This document shows, piece by piece, positions 1 to 10,815 of a DNA stretch of 64,000 nucleotides. The stretch is from Heligmosomoides polygyrus polygyrus (lineage: Eukaryota; Nematoda; Chromadorea; Rhabditida; Heligmosomidae), in assembly GCA_947396885.1 (NCBI GenBank), contig OX377204.1, forward strand, positions 47,107,139 to 47,171,138, written 5' to 3'. The notes beneath the pieces are model-generated. The model saw only the letters and a program-made list of their open reading frames with translations. It did not search any database and had not been told where the DNA came from. Positions within the stretch are counted from its first letter, which is position 1; every line of letters begins with the position of its first letter. The position numbers and the translations under genes were made by a program.

Positions 1-399
1 TCTCTCACAATACCACACCAACATTGGAGCATATGTAGCCTGATATTTTCAAGAGGACATTTCCAGAAGACAATGACCAACTGCTAGCAGGTTCTTTTAA
101 ATCTCTCTCTGGACGACTTAAACATGTACACGTAGTTGCTGAAAGTAGAGCTCACAGTACAATACCCTACAGGTTGGCAGGGAGCCAAGGAAAGCGTGGT
201 GGTCCCATCCTTTCTGTCTTTCCGCTAAAAACCTTCACTTTTTCGCCTTTCTATATATTCGCCTTTCTTTCTATATATATATTTCATTCTTTTCATTTTT
301 CATTGTTTTTATCAACTATAATTCTAGAAAGATGTTTAGTTATTGTTGTTTTTCAGTTTTTTTTTTCAGTGCTGGATCCGTCTTAGTTGCATAACGATG

Positions 400-430
400 T
401 GTCACATGTTGTGCGCACCTTTGAGTGCAA

Positions 431-461
<31 letters not shown>

Positions 462-462
462 A
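400..462 (+). repeat. 3' tail of a CR1-like LINE
   Basis: The end of a truncated LINE: a short GC-containing hairpin-like stretch followed by about eight AAAT-type tetramers (about 429-462). The same arrangement ends the LINE copies near 5332-5374 (+) and 5958 (-), so this is the family's 3' terminus. The upstream 230-400 bases are AT-rich 3' UTR. No coding part of this copy is in the window before base 400. Confidence 0.6.
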
Positions 463-540
463 CTCTCTTTGTTTTGTGTCCACTGAAAGTTTAATCACCA
501 CTCGAATCGCCCTGACAAGTACGCGGGATGAGCATTATTT

Positions 541-880
541 CTTTCTTTAGTTGATCCCCCTTCAATGGTTCACCTGCTACTGGTCTCCCTTATTCGGAAT
601 CCCTACACATGTTGGACGTCTGCAGCACGTCTCCTGAATCCACACGCACGTTAGATGACATCTACGGCACGTATTCAGAAACACGACGCATATTGATGAA
701 AAATACTGGCCTCTTATCTGGTCCACTCTTCACTGGTCCCCTCCCACTGGTTCCCTTTACTCGGAATCTCTATACATGTTGGACGTCTACGGCACGTCTT
801 CTGAATCCACACGCATGTTGGACGACGTCTTCAGCACGTATTCTGAACAGTGCCAAGCGTGCGTTTTGATTTGTGCTGAA
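541..880 (-). repeat. dispersed repeat related to 15.70-15.99 kb
   Basis: Two imperfect tandem units (about 577-700 and 740-860), each with a GTTGGACGTCT-like stretch and short CTGGTCCC/ACTGGT repeats. The reverse complement resembles 15740-15985, where GGACCAGT-type repeats follow a Helitron-like start. I read it as a fragment of the same dispersed, probably non-autonomous, family in the opposite orientation. The open frames crossing it are repetitive and not believed to be genes. Confidence 0.35.
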
Positions 881-1082
881 AATTTACGACCCCACCCTCC
901 GAAGCGGAATTCGTCCGACCCCCTTCCTTTCTCTTCCACTGTTTTACTCCTTATATTTCCTGATTTCTTCAAATGCATTTTGAACCATTCAATTTCCAGA
1001 AGCGGCTTCGACACAATAGAACAATGAAAAGAGGTCACTGAACAATGCATGCTTTGATAGCACAATAAAATTCTTTAAACTT

Positions 1083-1655
1083 TTGAATGCCATTTTTCAA
1101 TACTTTAAAATAAGCCCTGATTTGGTGTTTGTCACTGAGACGTGGTTGTCTTCAAAAACCTCGAACTCTGAAATCACCGACAAACTTCCATACAAGGCAT
1201 ATCAAAGTGATCGCAAAGGCCGAAGAGGTGGAAGGGTCTGCTGTTTGTTAAAAGGCACTATTCAACTAATTATTTCTGCTCCCTCGTCCTGCCTTAAGTC
1301 AGATGTTCTCTGTCTTAACGTGCTTGACGAAAGCAAGCCTCTATCGCTTAGATTTATACTGGTATACAGACCGCCAAATTCATGCGCTGAAGATGATGAT
1401 GCATTGATTAATCGTCTGTTGAGCTTATGTGTTTCAGGGATTCAAACCGTATTACTTGGTGACTTCAATCTTGATATTGACTGGTGCTCGCATAAAGCAT
1501 ATAATTATGTAGCAGCTAAGTACTTAGAGTTATTTACGTGCCTTGGATTAACTCAGCACGTCACTGAACCTACGCGAGACAGTTCAGCTTTAGATATAGT
1601 ATTGTCTTCAGCACCAATTATTAAAAATCTTTCATCCTCCATTTGCAGCATATGA
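1083..1655 (+). pseudogene. LINE apurinic/apyrimidinic endonuclease domain (CR1-A)
   Basis: About 190 residues of an exonuclease-endonuclease-phosphatase fold, which nicks target DNA for target-primed reverse transcription. Visible motifs are VTETWL near the start, VYRPP in the middle, LLGDFNLDIDW (catalytic GDFN) and a late TEPTR...LDIVLSS. The final SDH-type motif is lost: the frame stops just after LDIVLSS. The true start lies upstream and is not preserved; the frame simply opens here. Neighbouring RT fragments follow in order, as in CR1-clade ORF2. Confidence 0.85.
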
Positions 1656-1725
1656 CCACAATAGTCTATCCTTTGAAGTTTGCATCTCCCAGCAAGAGCC
1701 AGTAAAGATTCCTCTACCTAATTTT

Positions 1726-3060
1726 ATGAGGGCAGACTTCATTTCTTTGTCTCGCTATTTTAATTCCGTGGACTGGTGGAGTGTTTTCCAAAATTACTCC
1801 TCTGTGGAAGATCTCTACACGCGATTTTGTGGTATTGTGCGCGCTGGGTTATACTACTTTGTACCAGTAGAATTTAGGGCATCTAGGCAAGTAACTTACC
1901 CTACTCATATCCGAAATCTTATAGCTCAAAAGGAACGATTGTTTTTATCGTCTTCTCAAACAAATCTCAAGTCAACAAATTCTCGATCTTTTGACAATTA
2001 CAAAGAAGTTTGCTCCGAACTTGATCACCATCTAAGGAGATTCGTCAAATTTAAGGTGAAGAGAACTACCACCGGATCGAGTCCAAAATGTATTTTCTCT
2101 CTAATAAAGAGCAAAATAAAGCTGCAATCGAGTTTGCCAACACTGCAAGATATCGAAGGGAACGTTTTCTTGTCTCCTACTCAGAAAGGTGAGGCCCTTG
2201 CGGCATCTTTCGCCTCAGTATTCTCTTCTAGTGAAAGGATTCTCTGCGATGTAGCCATGGAACGCTATCGTCAACCCACCTTGTGAAATAGTGGTGCATC
2301 CCCATGAAGTGTTGAAGGTATTAAAATCCTTCAAACCTTCCACCTCCCTAACGTCTGATGGCATTCCGCAGATAATCTACAGTAAATGCGCACTTTCTTT
2401 ATATAAGCCTCTTACTATGGTCTTCAACACTTCTTCACTGTTTGGTGAAATTCCATCTGTCTGGAAAACTTCGATTGTTACTGCTATTCCTAAGAGTTCT
2501 GAGTCGACCTTGGTATCTTCTGTTCGGCCAAAAAGCATTATTCCTACTCCTTAAAAAATTACGGAACTCATACGGAATAGGATTAGCTCACATTTCATGA
2601 AAAATTCTTCAATCCCAGCGCAGCAGCATGGCTTTACTGCAGGAGCCTCTACTATAACGCAACTCCGTGACTGCGTTTTTGATTGGAGCCTTGCCATGAA
2701 CGATGGTTGTTCCGTTGATGTCATCTATTTTGATATATTTAAAGCTTTTGATAAGATGAACCACGAAAAGCTGCTTTTAAAGCTTTCAGCTTAAAAAGGT
2801 TTCTGCTAAGGTGGGTTCAGTCTTATTTAACTGAGAGACATGTGTGCTAAAGGTTGAAAACTCATTTTCTAGTGTATATCCATGGCCTAGCGGTGTTCCT
2901 CAGGGAGGAGTGCTTTCTCCTATACTGCTCCTTGCTTATACGTATGACATCCCTACTTACTTGAAGACCAACCTCCTTGTTAAAGTTTAAATGTACGCCT
3001 ATGATATCAAAATTTATGGTGTATATAACGAATCTAATCAGCCAGAAATTTAAAAAGCTC
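1726..3060 (+). pseudogene. CR1-A reverse transcriptase, frameshifted
   Basis: Three successive frames carry a linker (1726-2286), RT fingers with a DGIPQIIYSK-like stretch (2291-2554), and palm motif A as YFDIFKAFDKM (2597-2794). Then comes GVPQGGVLSPI (2893-2934) and the catalytic box, where Y-A-Y-D replaces the expected YADD, just after an in-frame stop. All RT motifs are in the right order, so this is one decayed gene rather than several small ones. Confidence 0.8.
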
Positions 3061-3840
3061 TTTATCTTTCCATCACAAGAGTGATGGAGTGGGCGTCAGC
3101 CTGAGAGATTCCTGTAAACCTGTCTGAAACTTGTGTCCTTCATATTGGAAATGCTAAACGAGTGGAATACAAATTTAAGGATGTGGCTAAAAAATATACA
3201 TTGAAAAAAAACAAAGAACAAACATTGAAGAGGTACGCGATCTTGGAGTTTTATCAAATTCGACTTATCATTTGAAGGTCATGTGAACCTAATTGTTCGC
3301 AAGGCATTTGGTGCTGTTTTCACAATATGCAGGAATATTAGTTGTAGTAATCGGCAAGCATTCATTAAACTATATAAAGCCTACGATATACCTGTTTAGG
3401 AATATGGATCACAAATTGGAGTCCAGCGACAAAGTAGCTTCAAAGTAAAATAGAAAAGGTGCAGCAAACATTCACTCGAATTGTAATATGTAAATGCTTC
3501 CCAAACTCCGACTATCCACGTGCTGTGCCTGATTATAGGAGAAGGTTAAATATTCTCAAACTTGATAGGTTGTTATACCGTAGAACAGTAAATGATCTCA
3601 TCCTTGCCTTTAAGATACTCAGAGGAGAAACGAAATTGAAACCACGTAAATATTGGGTTTTTAGGCCAGTAGCGGACGTGTTAATTTACTGTTGTTACGT
3701 ACTATCAGAATGGATACAAGACGAAGCCCCAAGATACTCAGGTTTTTGTTGTGCAAGGTGGTTGGAGATGCTACCTATAGATGTGCTTGAATCAAATCAT
3801 AGTTCTGTCACAACGATGTTTTGTTGCGATCAAAACTTCT

Positions 3841-3916
3841 AGCGCCAGGCGGGACTCGAACCCGCACCTCCCTATGACCGGGCGGGAATGCTCTACGCCT
3901 TTACACCACCGGCGCC
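3841..3916 (-). other. tRNA-like sequence, SINE-type (copy 1)
   Basis: Seventy-six bases on the minus strand. The acceptor ends are GGCGCC and GGCGCT, the T-arm is a perfect GCGGG/CCCGC stem around TTCGAGT, and an A-box-like TGGTGTAAAGG is present. The anticodon arm cannot form a normal 5-bp stem with a 7-base loop. It is therefore a tRNA-derived pol III repeat rather than a working tRNA gene. Confidence 0.5.
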
Positions 3917-4121
3917 GTTTGATCGAACGCAACATCCCCACCTCGTGGGACCGATCAGCAGTCACCCGTATCCGGGACGACCTGGCCGCTGATATCAGCA
4001 TGGAACCAGTCAAGCTGATGGTCTTGATAGAAACAATTCAAATCAGTTTCCTTAAGCCTCAAGTGGCTGGTATCGAGGTAGTAAGCTGTCACAACGATGT
4101 TTTGCTGCGATCAAAACTTCT

Positions 4122-4197
4122 AGCGCCAGACGGGACTCGAACCCGCACCTCCCTCTGACCGGGCGGGAATGCTCTACGCCTTTACACCACCGGCGCC
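4122..4197 (-). other. tRNA-like sequence, SINE-type (copy 2)
   Basis: Near-identical second copy in the second direct unit of the composite insertion, with the same B-box and acceptor halves and a few substitutions. It is not a functional tRNA for the same reason: the anticodon arm is abnormal. Confidence 0.5.
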
Positions 4198-4346
4198 GTT
4201 TGATCAAACGCAACATCCACACCTCGTGGGAACGATCAGCAGTCACCCGTATCCGGGATGACCTGGCCGCTGATATCAGCATGGAACCAGTCAAGCTGAT
4301 GGTCTTGATAGAAACAATTCAAATCAGTTTCCTTAAGTCTGAAGTG

Positions 4347-4397
4347 GCATTCCCGCCCGGTCAGAGGGAGGTGCGGGTTCGAGTCCCGCCTGGCGCT
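4347..4397 (+). other. tRNA-like 3' half, inverted copy
   Basis: The 3' half of the same tRNA-like sequence, including the B-box and TGGCGCT end, now on the plus strand. It lacks the A-box half and forms the inverted end of the composite insertion. Confidence 0.45.
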
Positions 4398-5375
4398 AGA
4401 AGTTTTGATCGCAACAAAACATCGTTGTGACAGCTTACTACCTCGATACCAGCCACTTGAGGCTTAAGGAAACTGATTTGAATAATAGTTCTATTTTCAG
4501 AACGCGACTGAAAAGAATCGATCTGCTATCGGTTCTTAGAATTGAAGACTTTTAATTACTATTTTTTTTTCTCACTAGTACGGCATTATTTTTATTGCTG
4601 TTCCAGGACTACAATCCATTTTGCTGATCCCTCCACGCTACATCTGCCTCTGTGACACGGGCTTCATCAGCTGCTACGGCTAGTTGCCACATACAGTCTT
4701 GTTTGGTTTTGGATTGTGTTCTCACACCGATTTTTGGTAGCACTATGTCTGCTGTTTCTAGTGCTTTTAGTGATTGCAGTTACTCAGAGGTTCATTTGCT
4801 TTTTACTTATTCGTAATCCGATTCTATAAGCTTATTTTGATACATTCCGTATACAGCTGCGGCTGAACATAATTCAGATCTATGGAGGCATCATAGAGAG
4901 GAAGCGTAATGAAGCAAATGCTCGCCTGGGTATGACCGGTTATGCGCCCGGACTCCTAGGTGCTCTCCTCTCGTCAAGGGGCTCGAAAGTGATTGCCTCG
5001 CCACTTGGAATCACTCCATAGCCATACTGAAATATGACGCACTCTTGTAACACTATGACTTTATCAAATTTTATTTAATTAAATAAGTTTGACCAATTTG
5101 AAACAATTAGATGTAGTATTAGACTCTATCGCTCTTTTTTGGAGTACGCTATTTTTGTTCAGTCGTCTACATCGTGTCTTCTGAGCAGCTTCATAAGAAA
5201 GCTGTCTTATCTAGTTGCAACTCATAGTGTTACCAAAACTACCAAACTCCTAATATCTATTTTGTTTAGGTTAATTGTTTTTAAGTTAGTCTGGACTGTG
5301 TTGACTAACAATGTTCATTGCTGTTTTTAATAGGCGCACTTCTGGTGCAGTAATAAATAAATAAATAAATAAAAT

Positions 5376-5957
5376 CATGATGAGGTCGTACCTTTTTCTT
5401 CGAATAGCAAGCGACGAGATATCAAAATTTTTATTGCGTACAGGGGCAGGCGGTATGGTGGAGTACTCATACCCATGAAGCCTTATCCAGAGCTTTCTAT
5501 TAAAGTTGTTCTGCACTGCTTCAAGTTTTACTATGCTGCGACTTGAGGACGGATTACATACAGTTGCGCCATAATCATGATGTGGTCGTACATAATAGAA
5601 CTTATACGCTGAAACTAAATGTTTCACTTAATTAGTGCTCAAAAATTTAAATATGTTATGGACAGTTCTATTGGCTTTGATCACAGTGAGAATCAAAGAG
5701 GAGTTTGGGGTCAATAAAGAAACCTAGATCTTGAACGGTATCGGTGCTGCTGAGTTGGGACTCTCCAATGTAATAAATGTGGATATTGTCAGGACTTCCA
5801 ACATGAAGCGGCTTCGTTTTATGTGAGGAGAGTGGAAGCTTCCACGTCGCGGCCATTCAGCGACAGCGTTAATAGCAGATTGGAGTGCAATACAGTCCTC
5901 AGTCTTTTCGATGTTTTTGTAGATCTTTACATTGTCTTCAAACATTTTGCAAGACAC
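5376..5957 (-). pseudogene. CR1-B RT catalytic region to C-terminus
   Basis: Minus-strand frames carry the mutated catalytic box F-E-D-N followed by VKIYKNI, INAVAEW, DLGFFIDPKLLFDSHC, VSAYKFYYVRPHHDYGATV, and DISSLAIRRKRYDLIMIL. These match the RT thumb and C-terminal region of CR1 ORF2 in order. The sequence ends where CR1-A's AAAT tail begins, so the two elements abut tail to tail. Confidence 0.7.
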
Positions 5958-6390
5958 ATTTATTTATTTATTTATTCATGCGCCCATGGAGAGCACGCTA
6001 AATTTAAGTGATCCATGGCTCAACAACAAGAGAAAGAGCGCAAGTGACAAAACGAAGGGAAACGATTAAACTAGTTAGACAAACAAACCGATCAAACGAA
6101 AAAAACAATTACAATTGTGGAATGTTAAGATAATGCTATTCATGCTCTTAAAACAAGTTGGCAGATAATAGAGATTACTCGCCAAATGGACCGAATCGGT
6201 TCAAGTGTCCTAATGCGATCACCTTTAGCTGCGATTTTTTTTCGTGGTTTTCCGGGAACGAGGTTAGAATATCCTCCATGATTTGACAAAACGTTTCTGT
6301 CGTGTAAGCTGAGCGCAGGCAAAAGATGATCGAGAAGAGAGGAAAAATGTTATATACCATCATTATACATTTGAATTACTTTTAGTATTT
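5958..6390 (-). repeat. nested 3' fragment of another CR1-like LINE
   Basis: The low-coordinate edge is an ATTT-type tetramer run (5958-5976), which on the minus strand is the family's AAAT tail preceded by GGGCGCATG. The fragment separates the CR1-B motif GVPQG (about 6440) from its catalytic box (about 5935). I therefore read it as a 5'-truncated LINE that landed in CR1-B in the same orientation. It carries no recognisable protein. The upper boundary is approximate. Confidence 0.55.
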
Positions 6391-6399
6391 CAGAAGTAT

Positions 6400-7197
6400 A
6401 GATGAAAAAAAAGGAGATGAAACTCTACCTTGCGGCACTCCACTTGTAACTTGATATGATTCTGAGAATAAGTCATTGATTCTGACTTGAAGAGACCTTC
6501 TCTCACAACTCTATGGTGCAGGCCTGTTCTGTGTAGCCTAGCAAGTAGAAGATCAAAAGGAACCTTGTCAAAGGCCGTAGAAAAATCAAAATAAACGACA
6601 TCAATATTAATTTTGCGGTCTACCGCACTCGTTCAATCATTAAGGGCAGCAAGCATCGCAGTTTCTGTAGATCTCCCTGATCTGAATCCATGTTGACGCC
6701 AGGTAAAACGTCGTTAGATTCAATATGCTTGATGATAGCCTTTTTCAGCACCTTTTCAAACACTCTACAAAAAACTAACGTAATGCTCATAAGCCTATAG
6801 TTGGATGATAGAGAGAAAGTTGGCTTCTTAGGAATAGGAGTGACGTATGAGCACTTCCATCTCTCGGGCACGATGCCGTGCATGAAACTGAAACTGAATA
6901 TGTGTTCCAGAGGCTAAGCAACCGCAGCTGCTATATTACGAATAAAGTATGGAGGAAGCTGATCAGGTGTCCAGGAAAAGTGGGTGAAAGGTTGCGTAAC
7001 ATTTCGTAAATATCTTCCTTATAGAACCACACTTCACTGTCTCTTAGCGATGGAATACAAATATCTAATTCAGCGCGGGAGTTCTGAATGTGGTTAGAAA
7101 AAGACTTCACAAAGTTTTTAGCTAATATAACTGCCTTCGCTGAATTAGTATATGCTGAACTGCCATTCTCATCATTTAATACAGGAATTTGAACTTC
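6400..7197 (-). pseudogene. CR1-B reverse transcriptase, N-terminal and palm fragments
   Basis: From the RTE junction the frame resumes with VQIPVLNDENGSSAYTNSAK, then VKSFSNHIQNS. Next come PERWKCSYVTPIPKKPTFSL (RT fingers), YFDFSTAFDKVPFDLLLARL (motif A) and GVPQGRVSSP near 6440. Several frameshifts separate these pieces, and the catalytic box lies beyond a nested insertion. Confidence 0.7.
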
Positions 7198-7258
7198 TGC
7201 TTCTTCTTCAGCGTTTGTCCATCTTCGTCGCGGGGTCCGCTCTTCTGGTGTTACGACG

Positions 7259-8760
7259 CTACCTTTCCCGATCCCGCGCTTGATCAGGGTGGATACCAGT
7301 TATTTTCATGTCCTTGTGTAACGTATCAGACCAAAGCTGCTTCGGGCGTCCTCTAGGCCGCTTTCCAGATACTTCCAACTCAGGGGCTATCTTGCGGACG
7401 CGGTCTTCTTTCCCACACAGAACGTGGCGGTACCATCGCAAGCGAGCTTCGCGCATCTTGTCCGCTATCGGCGCGACACCAAACTTCTGCCGAATAGCAT
7501 CATTTCGAATGCGGTCCATGCGCGTGACTCCAGCCGTCCAGCGCAGCATCTTCGTCTCCATGAGCTGAGGCGCGTTTCAACTTCCTTAGTCGCAGGCCAA
7601 CACTCAGCGCCGTACGTCGCTACCGGGCGCACGACGGCTCTGTAAATCTTCGACTTCAGGTGCTCTGGTATCTTCCTATCGCAGAGCACGCCAGTCAACG
7701 AACGCCACTTGGACCAAGCTGCACTCACGCGTGAGTTCACTTCACCCATCAGACCGCCGTCAGACGCTATTGCTGATCCCAGGTATTTTAAACGCCGAAG
7801 TGCGTGCAAGTTTAGTACCGCTAATCTTAATGGAGCCGGACTCGTTTACGTCAGTCGTTAGGTACTCGGTCTTCTTGACGTTCAATTTGAGTCCAGACGG
7901 TCGCACCAAACTGGCACCTGACGCGCGAGATCGTCTTTGTCTTCGGAAGCGAGCATCACGTCATCAGCATAAAGCAGCGTCCATGGAACAGACTGCTGAA
8001 GATCTCGCGTTATGGCATCCATGACGACAACAAAGAGGAGTGGGGAAAACGCAGAACCCTGGTGCACCCCAACAGAGATGGTGAACTCCATTGAGGTTCC
8101 AGCCGCAGCTTGCACTCTACTCTTTGGGCAACAGTAGAGCATTCGCACCCACTCTATGTGTTCTTCAGGTACGTTGTGTTGTCGTAAGGCGTACCATATA
8201 ACCTCATGCGGTACGCGGTCGAAAGCCTTCTCCAAGTCGAGAAAGGCTATATGCACCGACTTCTGTTTCTCGCGACGCTTCTCCACCAGGAGTCGGTCGG
8301 CGTATATGACATCAATGGTCCCACAACCAGCTACAAAGCCGCACTGGTTGTAGGGCAGCTTGAGATTTCACGAATTCGTCTGTCGAGGATTCGCTCGAAG
8401 ATCTTCATGCTGTGCGAAACAAGCGAATCGGACGGTAATTGGAGCAGTCTACAGGACTGCCTTTCTTCTTCCAAACCGGAGTCGTCGTACTGTTGTGCCA
8501 ACACTCCGGTACTTTGCTCTCCTTTACTACCTGGTTGAAGAACTCAGCCAACTACTCAGCAGGATACCAGAGCTTCGACTTCCAAACATCGGCTGTCAGA
8601 TCATCCGGCCCTGTCGCCTTACGGGCTTCATCTTCTTCAGCGCCGCTTCTGTTTACTCCACGGTGATCTTGTGAACGGGACCGTAAACAGAAGCCACAGA
8701 AGGAATGGCAGGATGAGGCTATTCCATAGAGGAAATTTCCTAAAGTAATCACGCCATCGC
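7259..8760 (-). pseudogene. RTE-A reverse transcriptase, several frameshifts
   Basis: Motifs in order are ATGPDDLTADVWKS, FLDLEKAFDRVPHEVIWYAL (motif A), GVHQGSAFSPLLFVVVMDAI and LLYADDVMLASEDK, with YADD intact. The C-terminal region reads KYLGSAIASDGG, WSKWRSLTGVLCDR, TYGAECWP, MLRWTAGVTRMDRIRND and GKRPRGRPKQLW. At least three frame changes make it non-coding, although its catalytic box is preserved, unlike the 62-kb copy. Confidence 0.8.
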
Positions 8761-9188
8761 TCCAGCGCCTTTTTGCGGTCCCTCAGAAGATGGCTGCTCT
8801 CATCATTGATGCCAACGAACTTTTCAATATCCTCGGTTTGGCGATGGCGGGTCTCCGCAAGTCGGTATAAATACCGCTCACCACCGCGCGAAGCGAGCTT
8901 TCGGAAGACATCACCATAATGAGTGGCTTTCGGCTTTCTTTGCAGCCTTCTTTGCCTTCTGATACTCCTGCCAGTTGTCGGCTGTACTGTCGCCGAGAAA
9001 CACATGATACAGCGACTTCTTCTCTCGAACCTTCGCTTTCACATCGACCGTCCACAGCCATGTCTTCTTGTCGACTTTGCCTTGTCCAGGCTTCGTAGTG
9101 CCGAGCTCCAATCGTGCAGCTTGGCGTATCGCATCGGTTGCTCTCTTCCTCTAGGCAACCGTACGCGAGAAATCACAGCTGCTTCCTT

Positions 9189-9860
9189 CTATTTCATTCG
9201 CCACCACTTGATTCTAGCTGCACCGCATCGCTCCATCTGCTTCAGCCTCGGAGGGGCGATCTTTAGGGTACAGATCAGCGGTCGGTGCTGTGGGGCGACC
9301 GTCTCATACGGCACGATCTTCACTTCTTTGACAATGCTCCGGTCACGATCCTTCACCAGCTCAAAGTCTATCTGAGACCTGGAGCTCCCACTATAACATG
9401 AAATGAGGTGGGAGTCGCGTTTTCGGAAGACGGTGTTCACAGTGGTGACGCTATGCGATTCCGAATACTCACGAATACGCTCACCATCGGGGTTATGAGA
9501 CTCGTATCCGAAACCACCGTGACAGCTGTACCCGTCCTTCGCAAACGCAGAGAAGAAGTGATATAATCGCTTCTTAGCAGCGACAATGATCTTCATCAAT
9601 CGATCATCAAAGCGCTCGACGCTTACAAACGAGTCACAAAATCGTACGGAGACGATTATTCTGACACCACTGGTGGTCTTGGAACTTTCACATAGAACTG
9701 CTTTGAAGCCACGTCCTATGTCCCATGACTTGCGGCACGCCCACCTCGTTTCCTGCACCGCACAGAAATCAACTCTCCTTCGCTCCAGTGCTTCAACCAA
9801 CTCGCACGAGCGCCCGTCAACGTACCCACATTCAGCGTAGCCACGCGGGTCCTGCTTACG
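9189..9860 (-). pseudogene. RTE-A AP endonuclease domain
   Basis: The frame (with one shift near 9800) starts RVATLNVGTLTG and continues RRRVDFCAVQETRW (catalytic Glu). It then shows GFGYESHNPDGERI, where DFN-type residues would be expected, VFRKRDSHLISCYSG, SQIDFELV and a late PQHRPLICTLKI (catalytic-His region). This is the target-nicking domain. It lies upstream of the RT in the same strand order as in RTE-like elements. Confidence 0.75.
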
Positions 9861-10327
9861 TTACGGGACTTTCGGACTAGCTCAGTTGCCCCCGATGCCG
9901 TCCTCGCATCAGGGACCCTCGCATACTTCTCACACTCGCCGGGCTCTGCGAGTGCGCGTCGGCTCCCGCGGAGGCCGTAGCACTATCTCGAGAAACTTGA
10001 CTTATCATACACCATGTGATGTGACATGGGTCTTCGTAGGCCGGCCTGTCACAAGGGCCTGTCGCCTGCATTCGAGTGTCCGTGCTTAGCTTAGCTCACA
10101 GAGCCAGTGGCACCACATGGAGGAACGGACATCGCCACTGTTGTAACTGTGAGATATATCGGAGATCTGCATATGGATTGTACGATTGATTTAACCACAA
10201 TAATTCCGCCCATGGTCTAGAACCATGACCGGCACCTATAAAAGGCCCGAGATTTTCTATGCTGTCACTTCTGTTCGTCTCCCGAATAAACTCTCCAGCC
10301 TGCTGTATTCGAGCCACTACAGCTACT

Positions 10328-10640
10328 AATGCAGGAATTTGAACGTTCGGCTTTAATCTCGAGTTCAGAAGTTTATAAAATGAAATTTTTTTTGGATTTT
10401 CAAGAACTTTACGTTCTATGTAGTTGTTATATTTTCGGAGTAAACGATCGAACTTATCACTAGCCTTAAATTTGTCAACGTTTACCGGAATAGGATTTTT
10501 TTGAGATTCATTCCAAGCTTTCTCTTTAAGGTTACGAAGACGGCGAAGATTTGGTGAAATGTTATCATGAAGTGAAGTTTTTTCCTTGGTAGGATTGAAC
10601 TGAACTGTAGAACTTATAGAAAGAATTCGCACTTGTCATT
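10328..10640 (-). pseudogene. CR1-B ORF2, region between endonuclease and RT
   Basis: The minus-strand frame shows a lysine-rich linker typical of CR1 ORF2 between endonuclease and RT: NLRRLRNLKEKAW, RLLRKYNNYIERKVL, KKISFYKLLNSRLKPNVQIP. It stops abruptly at the RTE insertion and resumes at 7197. The element is 5'-truncated here, so the endonuclease domain is missing. Confidence 0.7.
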
Positions 10641-10689
10641 CTACTTTCATTCATTCATTCTTCTAACCCGATTCTTTCTATGAGCGAGT

Positions 10690-10815
10690 TCATCTCCTTC
10701 TGATAGCTGTGCCACACGAGTCGCACACAAAACTTTTACCGAATAACTTTCTGTGATCGAGTTCATCTTCTTCTTATAGCTGTGCCACACGAAAGCACAC
10801 AAAACTTCTGCCGAA
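10690..10815. repeat. imperfect tandem duplication (about 62 bp x2)
   Basis: A GAGTTCATCTCCTTCTGATAG-like stretch with GTGCCACACGA and CACACAAAACTT is repeated about 62 bases later. It sits at the 3' edge of the second RTE copy and probably arose from slippage at that junction. Confidence 0.5.

Larger units (their letters stand above)
3803..4475 (+). repeat. composite tRNA-like insertion (direct plus inverted units)
   Basis: A unit of about 280 bp beginning GTCACAACGATG is repeated directly (from about 3803 and about 4088). The end of the insertion (about 4343-4475) is a partial copy in the opposite orientation. Each unit contains a tRNA-like segment with a pol III B-box (GGTTCGAGTC in tRNA sense). 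The block interrupts the CR1-A ORF2. I infer a SINE-derived element that has duplicated and folded back on itself. Confidence 0.6.
3459..4552 (+). pseudogene. CR1-A ORF2 C-terminal domain, split by an insertion
   Basis: The frame 3459-3802 reads through DYRRRLNILKLDRL, FKILRGETKLKP and [15 protein letters not shown], typical of the C-terminal region of CR1-like ORF2 proteins. It breaks at 3802 and resumes at about 4476 with [11 protein letters not shown] and the terminal [14 protein letters not shown] at 4552. The short sequence ATAGTTCT occurs at both break points, consistent with a target duplication of the 3803-4475 insertion. Confidence 0.75.
1083..5374 (+). mobile_element. CR1-like non-LTR retrotransposon (copy CR1-A), degraded
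   Basis: In order on the + strand: AP endonuclease domain (1083-1655), linker and reverse transcriptase (1726-3060), C-terminal domain (3459-3802, resuming 4476-4552), a long AT-rich 3' UTR, and an AAAT-type tail (5346-5374). Stops and frameshifts break the RT. The catalytic YADD reads Y-A-Y-D (2994-3005), so the copy is dead. The C-terminal domain is interrupted by a 0.67-kb insertion at 3803-4475. The 4553-5330 UTR holds no other gene I can see. Confidence 0.85.
7198..10326 (-). mobile_element. RTE-type LINE (copy RTE-A), inserted in CR1-B
   Basis: A nearly full-length non-LTR element on the minus strand: leader (about 10326-9860), endonuclease (9860-9189), connector, RT (about 8760-7259), and a 3' end rich in GAAGAAG (7205-7230). 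It is flanked by an 18-bp duplication, AATRCAGGAATTTGAAC-like, at 7179-7197 and 10327-10344 with one mismatch. Copies at 10.77-13.56 kb and 61.9-63.4 kb belong to the same family. Confidence 0.8.
5376..10640 (-). mobile_element. CR1-like LINE (copy CR1-B), minus strand, split by an RTE element
   Basis: Reading from high to low coordinates: a linker region (10640-10328), an inserted RTE-type LINE (10326-7198), linker and RT (7197-6400), a nested LINE 3' fragment (about 6390-5958), and the C-terminal part (5957-5376). The protein line continues across the RTE insertion (PNVQIP on both sides), proving one interrupted element. The catalytic box reads F-E-D-N. The low-coordinate edge abuts the tail of CR1-A. 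Confidence 0.8.

Noticed and set aside
3841..4197. Two functional tRNA genes
   Set aside because: The T-arm is good, but the anticodon arm cannot form a 5-bp stem with a 7-base loop, and the sequences sit in a repeated composite inside a LINE. Better read as tRNA-derived repeats.
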